Shown here: positions 1-6,962 of the stretch, piece by piece
Numbering within the stretch: position 1 is the first letter of the stretch
Layout: each line of letters opens with the position of its first letter
NCBI GenBank assembly: GCA_017396845.1
Contig: JAFQKQ010000096.1
Span: 1 to 47,062 of the forward strand
Length of the DNA: 47,062 nt
Direction of reading: 5' to 3'
Source of the DNA: Clostridia bacterium
GTDB taxonomy: Bacteria > Bacillota > Clostridia > Christensenellales > Aristaeellaceae
The notes under the pieces: generated by a model
The model's database searches: none
What the model was told of the DNA's origin: nothing
What the model saw: only the letters and a program-made list of their open reading frames with translations
Position numbers and translations under genes: made by a program

Positions 1-24
1 CCGCCCTTACTATCGGAAGGGCGG
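1..24 (-). terminator. Inverted repeat, possible terminator of the surface-glycan operon
   Basis: Bases 1-8 (CCGCCCTT) and 17-24 (AAGGGCGG) form a perfect 8-bp stem with an 8-base loop. It lies about 85 bases past the last stop of the minus-strand operon, so it could end that transcript, but any U tract would be outside the window. The rest of 25-107 shows no gene or other clear signal. Confidence 0.3.
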
Positions 25-107
25 CAAGAGGCCGGTGGATCGACAGAGTTAATCTTTTTACATTTTTTCTTTACTGCAGCAGCCATCCGTGTCTGTATTT
101 TGATCTT

Positions 108-1181
108 TTATGATTTCTGCCGCTCGGAAAGATCCTGCGCAAGTCCAAGGAACATGTCTTTAAGGCCTGTTTGCGGTTTCCAGCCGAGGGAACGCATCTT
201 TTGACTGGACAGGCGAAGCTTTACATCCGGCGCGTAGCCGTATTCGTTGGAGGGCGGGATATCAAAGACCACCTTTGATTTTGAACCGGACAGCGTTTGA
301 GAAGCGATGCGGGCGAGATCCTTAATGGGAACGCAGGCTTCTTCGTTGGACACGGTGTATACTTCTCCCATTTCTCCGCGCGTAAGAAGCAGGAATATGG
401 CCAATACGCAGTCGGCAGTGTACACATAATTTCCATAGGATTCGCCTGTCGTGTGAAGAACGATATCCTGTCCAGAAAGGGCGCTTTTGGCGAACTGCAT
501 GAACGCGCGGTTTTCGTCGTCGTTTACGCCAGCGCCGAAGGTCTGCGCAAGCCTTGCCGCGCGGACGGGTACGCCGTACTGATGCGCGTATGCATAGGAC
601 AGGCACTCTGCCATGCGCTTGCTTTCGGAATAGCTGGAGCGCGCGGACTGAAGATCAATATAGCCAAGCTCCTTTTCCAGAACGCGATCTCCTGTTGACG
701 GCGGTATACCGAAGGCCTCCATGCTGGACAGATACACCATGCCTTTAACGTTCTTTTCCTTTGCCAGGGACAGCGTGCTTTCTGCAGACAAAAGGGAAAC
801 CATAATGGTATCCACGGGCTGTGTTATAAACATTTTTGATGAGGTGATCGACGCCGCATGAACGATATAATCGATCTTTTCCGAAATTTTGAGCTTTTTA
901 GTTACGTCCGCCTCGAAAAGAACAAGCTCGTCTCTTTCTTCTGCGCCGCCAAATACCTTCTTCGCCCGCTCAATGCTTCTTACGGGCGCAAGAATCCGTG
1001 CGTTCAAGCCGCGCACGCGGTTGGCGCAAAGAAGCGTTCTTACCAAGGCGCTTCCCACAAGGCCGGTCGCGCCTGTGATCAGGAATGTGGAATTTTTCAG
1101 CAGATCAAAATCGTAATCTGCATTGGCGGCGTATAGGAGATCCGCCTGAAGGCGCGGGCGCCCCGGACATTCTGTCAGCAT
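108..1181 (-). CDS. NAD-dependent epimerase/dehydratase (extended SDR family)
   Basis: Sugar-nucleotide or polyol-forming oxidoreductase of the extended short-chain dehydrogenase family, about 357 residues. The Rossmann glycine motif GATGLVGS is near residues 37-44, a serine pair near 152, and the catalytic YSESK (Tyr and Lys) at 184-188. An in-frame ATG at 1196 has no ribosome site; the ATG at 1181 follows GGGGG by about 8 bases, so I prefer it. It begins within a few bases of the upstream cytidylyltransferase stop and is the last gene of the operon. Ribitol teichoic acid loci normally pair the cytidylyltransferase with a TarJ-type alcohol dehydrogenase; an epimerase-type reductase takes that place here. 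It may make the polyol or sugar phosphate that is activated next door, but the substrate is unknown. Confidence 0.8.
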   Translation of the reverse strand: MLTECPGRPRLQADLLYAANADYDFDLLKNSTFLITGATGLVGSALVRTLLCANRVRGLNARILAPVRSIERAKKVFGGAEERDELVLFEADVTKKLKISEKIDYIVHAASITSSKMFITQPVDTIMVSLLSAESTLSLAKEKNVKGMVYLSSMEAFGIPPSTGDRVLEKELGYIDLQSARSSYSESKRMAECLSYAYAHQYGVPVRAARLAQTFGAGVNDDENRAFMQFAKSALSGQDIVLHTTGESYGNYVYTADCVLAIFLLLTRGEMGEVYTVSNEEACVPIKDLARIASQTLSGSKSKVVFDIPPSNEYGYAPDVKLRLSSQKMRSLGWKPQTGLKDMFLGLAQDLSERQKS

Positions 1182-1183
1182 GC

Positions 1184-1909
1184 TTACAGCCCCCATATCT
1201 GAGAATTCTCACGCGCCTCGTATATGGCGCGGAAGATATAAAAGTCGGAGGGCGACGTGATCTTGATGTTTTCAATCGGCCCTTCCACAGTAAACAGCTT
1301 CATGCCGTAGTAGTTCATGAGCGTTGCGGAATCGATCGCGCCGGTATAACCCTCTTTTCGGGCTTTGACATGTGCGCCGTAGATGTCGCTTAGGAAAAAC
1401 GCCTGCGGCGAGCGGGCGAGCTTGGCGCGCGTTCTGTCCACAACGGCGTCAACCTGCTCGTTTTCGTCCACGGTGATGATGGTTTCGTAGGCGCTGGTTA
1501 CGACGATCGCATTCCCGTTTTGTCTCGCACAGGAAACGACGTCGGATATGGTTTCCGTATCGATCAGCGGGCGAACGCCGTCGTGCATGAGCACCAGCGT
1601 ATCTTCGGCATTTTCGCACGATTCATGAATCGCCTGAAGGCCACAGAATATGGAATCCTGTCCGGTTTCGCCGCCGGGCACCACCCATCGAACCTTTGTG
1701 ATCCTGAATTTCTCTAAAAGCCCGTTCAGAAATTCGATCCAGCCCTTTAAGCACACCACGCAGATGGCGTCGATGTCCTTGCTCGTTTCAAAATATTCCA
1801 GCGTATGAATGATAATGGGCTTTCCGTTCAGCTCCAAAAACTGCTTGGGGCGCGTGCGCGAATTGAGGCGTTTTCCCGTTCCTCCGGCGAAAATGAGCGC
1901 GATATTCAT
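1184..1909 (-). CDS. TarI/IspD-family cytidylyltransferase
   Basis: CTP-dependent cytidylyltransferase of 241 residues, predicted to activate a polyol or sugar phosphate (ribitol-5-phosphate in TarI) to its CDP form for cell-surface polymers. The nucleotide-binding GGTGKR is at 9-14, PKQF at 21-24, GGETGQDS at 79-86, and HDGVRP at 109-114. The C-terminal stretch ENIKITSP is shared by TarI and IspD. The ATG overlaps the stop of the upstream phosphotransferase by 4 bases (ATGA) and has a GGAGG site. Both IspD (isoprenoid) and TarI share this fold. The setting among LicD and glycerophosphotransferases favours a TarI-like surface-polymer role; the exact alditol cannot be read from sequence. Confidence 0.75.
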   Translation of the reverse strand: MNIALIFAGGTGKRLNSRTRPKQFLELNGKPIIIHTLEYFETSKDIDAICVVCLKGWIEFLNGLLEKFRITKVRWVVPGGETGQDSIFCGLQAIHESCENAEDTLVLMHDGVRPLIDTETISDVVSCARQNGNAIVVTSAYETIITVDENEQVDAVVDRTRAKLARSPQAFFLSDIYGAHVKARKEGYTGAIDSATLMNYYGMKLFTVEGPIENIKITSPSDFYIFRAIYEARENSQIWGL

Positions 1910-3084
1910 GTTGTACTGCCTCCTGTACAGATTTCGTAGATGCGTTTGGCTGCATATTCGGCGGCGCGGCCGGTTTCATAGCTTCCGAGCGCTTTGTGGT
2001 GCGATTGCACGTCCTTCAGATATTTGTTATCGTCAAATTCCAGAATGTTTTTTTCAAGCTCGTCGTTGTTTTCGGAAAGCGGGAAGGGCCACGAACGGAT
2101 GTCGGTATAGAAATCGCGCTCGGCGGAGTAATCCTTGAGGTCCGTCGCATATAAAAGCGCGGGTTTTTTGGTTAATGACATATCCCAGATCGACGAGGAA
2201 TAATCGGTGATCAATACGCCCGCGGCCAATAAAAGCTCCTGCATATCCGGATAATCGGTGAGATTGATTGCACCCGACGCGCTTTCCCGATGGCTTTCCC
2301 TGTGCGTGATATGGTGTCCGCGGTAGCCGAACACCCAGCTGCCGCCGAAGCGCTTCTCGAGCGCGCGGGAAATGCGATTGTAGTCAATGCCGAATGCGTG
2401 GGGCTTTATGTCGCTTCGGTAGGTGGGCGCGTAAAGCGCAAGGCGCTGACCGTCTGCAAGACCGACGTCCCTTCGGATTCGAAGGATTTCACTTTCATCT
2501 GCGCCCCTGATGAGTATGTCGTTTCTCGGCATGCCCTTATCAAGCGTGTCCCCGAAATAGCCGAAGGAGTCCTGAAGGGTCATTTGGGTAAAGGCGAGGC
2601 TTGAAGAAAGATATAAATCCGCGCCCTCCTGCTGCAGGGAGAGATAGTACCTTTCAAGGCGCGGCATTTTCTGCATTTTGCCTACGCGTTTGTAAGCGCC
2701 GCCGCCGTGCCAGGTTCTTATGAAGTATTGGCCTTTTCTCCTTGGAAGCGTGGGCTTATAATAGGTGTTTACGCAGACCACCTTCGCCGTGAGCGCAAAT
2801 TTGTACGCTTCGAACGTTCCCGCCTTCATAACGCGAATGCCCTGATCCGAAAGAAAGGAGAATTTTTCCGGGTTTCTGAAGGTCCAGCCGATTTCGATTT
2901 CGTTTCCGTACTGCTTTTTCAATTTCTCTGAAATGTACTTGGGGTTGCAGGCATACTGCTTTTCGCGAAACGCCTGAAACAGCACACGGTTTTTCTTGAT
3001 GGGATAGATATACAACGCCCGGAAAAACAGTCTGGTCAATAGCGCGATGGCAATCTGAAGAAGCAAAACGAGGTTTTTCTTCAT
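1906..3084 (-). CDS. CDP-glycerol:glycerophosphotransferase family protein (copy 2)
   Basis: Membrane-associated transferase of the TagB/TagF family (Glyphos_transf), 392 residues, expected to move a polyol phosphate from a CDP donor to a lipid-linked or glycan acceptor. A hydrophobic, basic segment at about residues 4-28 should anchor it to the membrane. Family motifs are visible: TWHG at 124-127, YAPTYR at 218-223, RGHH at 255-258 and TDYSS at 293-297. The ATG at 3084 sits 6 bases after GGAGGAG and overlaps the upstream stop (ATGA). The longer frame from 3105 lacks a ribosome site. It is a clear tandem paralog of the gene just upstream, sharing long stretches such as the one around WPFPLSENNDEL, so the two may act on successive units or acceptors. 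Confidence 0.85.
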   Translation of the reverse strand: MKKNLVLLLQIAIALLTRLFFRALYIYPIKKNRVLFQAFREKQYACNPKYISEKLKKQYGNEIEIGWTFRNPEKFSFLSDQGIRVMKAGTFEAYKFALTAKVVCVNTYYKPTLPRRKGQYFIRTWHGGGAYKRVGKMQKMPRLERYYLSLQQEGADLYLSSSLAFTQMTLQDSFGYFGDTLDKGMPRNDILIRGADESEILRIRRDVGLADGQRLALYAPTYRSDIKPHAFGIDYNRISRALEKRFGGSWVFGYRGHHITHRESHRESASGAINLTDYPDMQELLLAAGVLITDYSSSIWDMSLTKKPALLYATDLKDYSAERDFYTDIRSWPFPLSENNDELEKNILEFDDNKYLKDVQSHHKALGSYETGRAAEYAAKRIYEICTGGSTT

Positions 3085-4241
3085 TTTTTCTCCTCCGTGC
3101 GGCATTCCCTCAAAATTCGTTTGGCGGTATATTCGCTTGCGCGTCCGCTTTCCGATATTTCCAGTTCTTCGTGATGCCGTGCAATGTCCTTCAGGTATTT
3201 GTCTTCGTCAAAATTCAGTATGTTTTCCGTAAGCTCGTCATTGTTTTCGGATAGCGGGAACGGCCACGTATGAATGTCCGTAAAGAAGTCGCGCTCGAAC
3301 GTGTATTCTTGCAAATCAGTCGCATACAAAAACACGGGCTTTTTGGCAAGCGACATGTCCCAGATGGAGGAGGAATAATCGGTAATCAGAGCGCCGGATG
3401 CTAAAAGCAGCTCCTGCATGTCCATATAATCCGTTGCATCGATGGAAGCGCCGGATGTTCCCGTCACAACATGATGCCCGCGGAACGCCACTTCCCATTT
3501 GCCGCCGAAGCGCTTTTCAAGCGCATGCTTTACGCCGTCAAAATCGAGCCCGTATGCATACGCTCTGTCGTCCGGGCGGAAAGTGGGCGCGTAGAGCGCG
3601 ATGGACGTATCCGGGGGAAGGCTCAATTGATCGTGTACCTTTTTTATGATGCTGTCCGGTGCGGGTTTCATCAGACAATCGTTTCTGGGCATGCCGTGTT
3701 CATACACTTCGCCCGTATAGCCGAACGCCTCGCGAACAGTAAGGCGCGTAAAGGCTTTGGAGGAGGACAAATACAGGTTTACCTGATCCTGCTGAAGGGC
3801 GATGAATTTTCTTCTGAGGGGCGGCATTTTTTCCAATTTGCCCACACGCTTGTATGCGCCGCCGCCGTGCCAGGTCTGAATGAAAAACTGCCCTTTTCTT
3901 CTCGGAAGAAACGGTTTATAGTATGTGTTAGTGCATACGACCTTCGCCGTAAGCGCCGTCTTTATAAAGTCAAACGAGCGGTCGCCGATTACGGAAATTC
4001 CCTGATCCCGCAAAAACGAAAATTTTTCCGGTTCGTGAAACGCCCAGACGATTTCGAGCGCATCTCCCGCGAGCCCCTTCAGCGCCTCGGAAACCGCGCG
4101 GGGATTGCAGGAATATTGCTTTCCGCGAAAGCTTACAAACAGCACGCGGTTTTGCCGGATCGGGTATATATACATTGCCCGAAGCAGAATCCGCGAAAGA
4201 CGGCAGAAGATCAGAATCAGAAAAAGTTTAATCTGCTTCAT
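3081..4241 (-). CDS. CDP-glycerol:glycerophosphotransferase family protein (copy 1)
   Basis: First of two adjacent TagB/TagF-family polyol-phosphate transferases, 386 residues. It has the same layout as its neighbour: an N-terminal membrane segment (about residues 4-27), TWHG at 123-126, then YAPTFR, RGHH and TDYSSSIWDMSL. GGAGG lies 6 bases before the ATG at 4241, inside the 3' end of licD (14-base overlap), so translation is probably coupled. The frame stays open to an ATG at 4271, but that start lacks a ribosome site. Typical poly(glycerol-P) polymerases are longer, with extra domains; this size suits a primase-like or single-addition enzyme, which is an inference. Confidence 0.85.
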   Translation of the reverse strand: MKQIKLFLILIFCRLSRILLRAMYIYPIRQNRVLFVSFRGKQYSCNPRAVSEALKGLAGDALEIVWAFHEPEKFSFLRDQGISVIGDRSFDFIKTALTAKVVCTNTYYKPFLPRRKGQFFIQTWHGGGAYKRVGKLEKMPPLRRKFIALQQDQVNLYLSSSKAFTRLTVREAFGYTGEVYEHGMPRNDCLMKPAPDSIIKKVHDQLSLPPDTSIALYAPTFRPDDRAYAYGLDFDGVKHALEKRFGGKWEVAFRGHHVVTGTSGASIDATDYMDMQELLLASGALITDYSSSIWDMSLAKKPVFLYATDLQEYTFERDFFTDIHTWPFPLSENNDELTENILNFDEDKYLKDIARHHEELEISESGRASEYTAKRILRECRTEEKK

Positions 4242-5160
4242 GTTCATCCTCCGGGTAGGGGCCCAGATCAAGGCTCACATAAAAATGCCTCTCGCGCTTA
4301 TTGACCGGCGGCGGGGTCATGTAATCGCCGTAGAGCTGCGTAAGATAGCTGTGAACATCTGCCGGAAGATAGCCCCTTTCGCCCTCAAAAGCCGCTTCCT
4401 TTGCCGGAATAAAATGCGCCTTCGGATGCATCTCGCCCATATAGTGCCGGATGCCGGTTGGGGCGGTTACGGTATTGGTGGGTTTTTTCGACTGCACAAA
4501 GCGGTCGAACAGATTGTACATCGTCTTGTAGGACAGAAAGCCCGTCAAAAAGCCCAGGGTCATTCGAATCATGTGGTTTATGCGGGAGGAAAGGGTTGCG
4601 GACATGTATTTCCGGATTTCGGGCGTATCGTGCGTACGCATGTAATTGGAAACCGCCGTATAGGCGAACGCATCCGAGAAAAAGCCCTTGATTCTTTGAA
4701 GAAGCTTGTTGTCCGGCGCATAATCGAGCGGGAATATATCCACCCATAAACCGTGAAGCCCGGGCGCTTTTAGTTTGAGAAGCTCTTTTCTCTCGGTGCC
4801 CTTCAGGATTACCTTCATATAGAGGTTGGAGATTTCGCAGCCGTCGGCATTGGGAACCTGAAGAACGTATTTGTCGCCGAGCGCCTTATGAAATATCTGC
4901 TTGAATTTTTCATAATCCTCACGCGTCAGAAGAAGATCCACATCGTCGTCCCACGGTATGAAGCCGCCGTGGCGAACCGCGCCGAGCGCCGTTCCGCCGC
5001 ACATCATAAGTGTGATTCCGTTTTGCTCGCATGCAGAAAAAACGTCCTTGTAGATCATTAAAAGCACTTTTTTCATCTGCGCCGTTTCGCGCTCTGAGGG
5101 CTCATACAGGCCCTCGGTCATGTGCGACAGGCGCTTAAACTGCTTCTGGCTTGAAATCAT
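4228..5160 (-). CDS. LicD family phosphotransferase
   Basis: LicD-type nucleotidyltransferase-fold protein, 310 residues. LicD family members transfer phosphocholine or related phospho-groups from CDP donors to surface glycans. The signature GGTALGAVRHGGFIPWDDDV begins at residue 55; its paired acidic residues bind the metal. There is no signal peptide, so it acts at the cytoplasmic side. The start overlaps the preceding glycosyltransferase stop by 4 bases and has a GGGAG site. No choline uptake or kinase genes (licA/B/C) lie in view, so the transferred group may instead be the CDP-polyol made by the cytidylyltransferase of this operon. Confidence 0.85.
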   Translation of the reverse strand: MISSQKQFKRLSHMTEGLYEPSERETAQMKKVLLMIYKDVFSACEQNGITLMMCGGTALGAVRHGGFIPWDDDVDLLLTREDYEKFKQIFHKALGDKYVLQVPNADGCEISNLYMKVILKGTERKELLKLKAPGLHGLWVDIFPLDYAPDNKLLQRIKGFFSDAFAYTAVSNYMRTHDTPEIRKYMSATLSSRINHMIRMTLGFLTGFLSYKTMYNLFDRFVQSKKPTNTVTAPTGIRHYMGEMHPKAHFIPAKEAAFEGERGYLPADVHSYLTQLYGDYMTPPPVNKRERHFYVSLDLGPYPEDEHEAD

Positions 5161-6059
5161 TTCTTTTCACTCCCTTTAAGGAACCTGTCTTTCAGAAAGC
5201 GAAGGCACATAACGGGCGCAGACAGAAACGCAAAAACGCCCGAAAGAAAAAAACGAAAATACTTTTTCATGCGCACGTATGCAAACGCGTTTACCGCATG
5301 GTGGCGCATGACAATATAGCGCCAATCGGCTTTGGAAAGCCGGCTTTTGAACTGCTTTTTATACCGGAAAAGTTCTTTTTCGCAGATCAGCTTGCTGTTT
5401 CCGCCCGAAAGGCCGCTTTCGGAATGCACAACCGCCTTCGCGCCGGTTTCATCGTGATACACAATTTTTCCGCCGCCTTCGATGGCGCGGGACATCAGAT
5501 AGAATTCGTCGCCGCGGTTGATCGGCGGAAAACCGCCGATTGCATCAAAATACACCCTTGTAAACATCAGGCTGTCCGTTCCGGACATATGGTATTTCAA
5601 ATGACAGCTCATGAGCGCCTTTTGATCTATACCCCGCATGTATTCCCGCGTGCGCGTTTCGATGTACTTTCCGTTTTCGTCGGTAAGGAGGAGATTTTCT
5701 ATGCAGGCATCCGCTTTTTCTTTTAGCATGCAGCCGAGCTGGCGCTCGATTTTGCTTTCGAAGTATTCGTCGTCGTCGTCCAGAAACGCGATATATTCGC
5801 CGCTTGAATGACGAACGGCGTTGTTTCTGTTTTCGGCGGAGCCCAGATTTTTTGCGTTTTGAATGTGAATAAAGCCGAAGCGGCCGCAGATCTTGCTGAC
5901 TTTTTCGCTGCAGGCTTTATCCGCGTTGTCGTCCGCGATGAGAACCTCGATATTTTTATACGTCTGCTTTGAAAGCGACTCGGCGGCTTTCAAAAGAGAT
6001 TCGTCTCTTCTGAAGGTGCTAAGGATTACGGATACCAGCGGCGTTTGATTGCTCGTCAT
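5157..6059 (-). CDS. GT2 family glycosyltransferase
   Basis: Inverting GT-A glycosyltransferase of 300 residues. The N-terminal SVILSTFRRDE and IADDNAD strands begin the nucleotide-sugar fold, and the metal-binding acidic run follows AFL at residues 94-97. No transmembrane helix is evident apart from a moderately hydrophobic, basic C-terminus (about 265-290) that could rest on the membrane. GGGAGGG precedes the ATG, which overlaps the initiating transferase stop by 4 bases. It probably adds the second sugar to the lipid-linked primer; donor and linkage are unknown. Confidence 0.85.
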   Translation of the reverse strand: MTSNQTPLVSVILSTFRRDESLLKAAESLSKQTYKNIEVLIADDNADKACSEKVSKICGRFGFIHIQNAKNLGSAENRNNAVRHSSGEYIAFLDDDDEYFESKIERQLGCMLKEKADACIENLLLTDENGKYIETRTREYMRGIDQKALMSCHLKYHMSGTDSLMFTRVYFDAIGGFPPINRGDEFYLMSRAIEGGGKIVYHDETGAKAVVHSESGLSGGNSKLICEKELFRYKKQFKSRLSKADWRYIVMRHHAVNAFAYVRMKKYFRFFLSGVFAFLSAPVMCLRFLKDRFLKGSEKK

Positions 6060-6643
6060 TTTTTGCCCTCCCGGTAGCCCTTTGAAGACAAAACGCTTTT
6101 GAACGTATCAAATATGATCTTCATATCGCCGATGAACGTGATGTTTTTTACATATTCGCCGTCCAGACGCGCCTTTTCGCCGATTTCAAGCTCGTCGCGT
6201 CCGCTTACCTGCGCAAGACCCGTAAGCCCCGGGCGAACGGCGTTGGCGCCGAATGCGTCCCTTTTTTCGATCAGGTCGTACTGGTTCCAAAGCGCGGGTC
6301 TTGGGCCGATCAGAGACATGTCGCCGGTAAGAATATTGATCAGCTGCGGAAGCTCGTCAAGGCTCGATTTTCGCAGGAATTTTCCGGTTTTCGTGATAAA
6401 CGCTTCCGGATCCTTTAGAAGGTGGGTGGCGGTATTGCCGGGCGCATCCGTTTTCATAGAGCGGAATTTATAGATCGTGAAGTGCTTTTTATCCCTGCCC
6501 ACGCGCTTTTGCGTAAAAAGAACCGGACCCTTTGAATCGAGCTTGATAATCAGCGCGATCAGGAGCAGAGGAATCAGCAGAATCATCAGCATGACGAGGG
6601 CGAAAGCAAAGTCGAAAACGCGCTTAAAAAATCCTTTATACAT
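6056..6643 (-). CDS. Initiating sugar-phosphate transferase (bacterial sugar transferase family)
   Basis: Monotopic polyisoprenyl-phosphate hexose-1-phosphate transferase, 195 residues, the size of the minimal catalytic form without the extra N-terminal membrane domain. One hydrophobic re-entrant or membrane segment lies at about 13-34, followed by KFRSM at 59-63, LDELPQ at 95-100, GPRP at 113-116 and PGLTG at 138-142; the DE pair is the family's catalytic dyad. It starts surface-glycan synthesis by loading a sugar phosphate on undecaprenyl phosphate, and it is the first gene of the operon. GGAGG lies about 12 bases before the ATG, and a good promoter is just upstream. Confidence 0.9.
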   Translation of the reverse strand: MYKGFFKRVFDFAFALVMLMILLIPLLLIALIIKLDSKGPVLFTQKRVGRDKKHFTIYKFRSMKTDAPGNTATHLLKDPEAFITKTGKFLRKSSLDELPQLINILTGDMSLIGPRPALWNQYDLIEKRDAFGANAVRPGLTGLAQVSGRDELEIGEKARLDGEYVKNITFIGDMKIIFDTFKSVLSSKGYREGKK

Positions 6644-6685
6644 ACCGGGGACGACCTCCGTTTTGGATATATCAATTCACAATAC

Positions 6686-6714
6686 AGTATACAACAAATG
6701 AGAAAATTACGCAA
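6686..6714 (-). promoter_or_regulatory. Promoter of the surface-glycan operon
   Basis: Read on the minus strand: -35 TTGCGT (6714-6709), a 17-base spacer and -10 TATACT (6691-6686). Transcription would start near 6679, about 36 bases before the first gene. Confidence 0.65.
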
Positions 6715-6900
6715 TAATGCATATTGAAAACGAGCGGAATCCAAATACCTGCGCACGCATCCGTGTTTTTTTTATAAAACGAGCCCTGTTTCATGCGTTC
6801 AGGCTTAATAAAATGCGCAAAGAATTCGGTATTTAACAAAAAAATAGGCTGCAATTTGTGAGCAAAAGACGAAAATCTGAGCCGCGAAGGGCTGTTTGGC

Positions 6901-6929
6901 TTGTATTATGCGCGGTCATTTGATATAAT
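6901..6929 (+). promoter_or_regulatory. Promoter of glgP-GH13 operon
   Basis: -10 TATAAT at 6924-6929 with a weak -35 TTGTAT at 6901-6906 and a 17-base spacer. GGGGGATC follows as ribosome site 7-8 bases before the glgP ATG. Confidence 0.55.
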
Positions 6930-6962
6930 GGATGAATCATCTGGTCAATTGGGGGATCTGAA

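Larger units (their letters stand above)
6644..6962. other. Divergent intergenic region
   Basis: This 319-base gap separates the surface-glycan operon (minus) from the glycogen genes (plus). It holds one promoter for each side at its two ends. The middle, about 6715-6895, is AT-rich and shows no convincing gene, operator palindrome or terminator. Confidence 0.6.

Noticed and set aside
6672-6854. 60-residue minus-strand frame before the sugar-phosphate transferase
   Set aside because: It contains the operon promoter and has no ribosome site.
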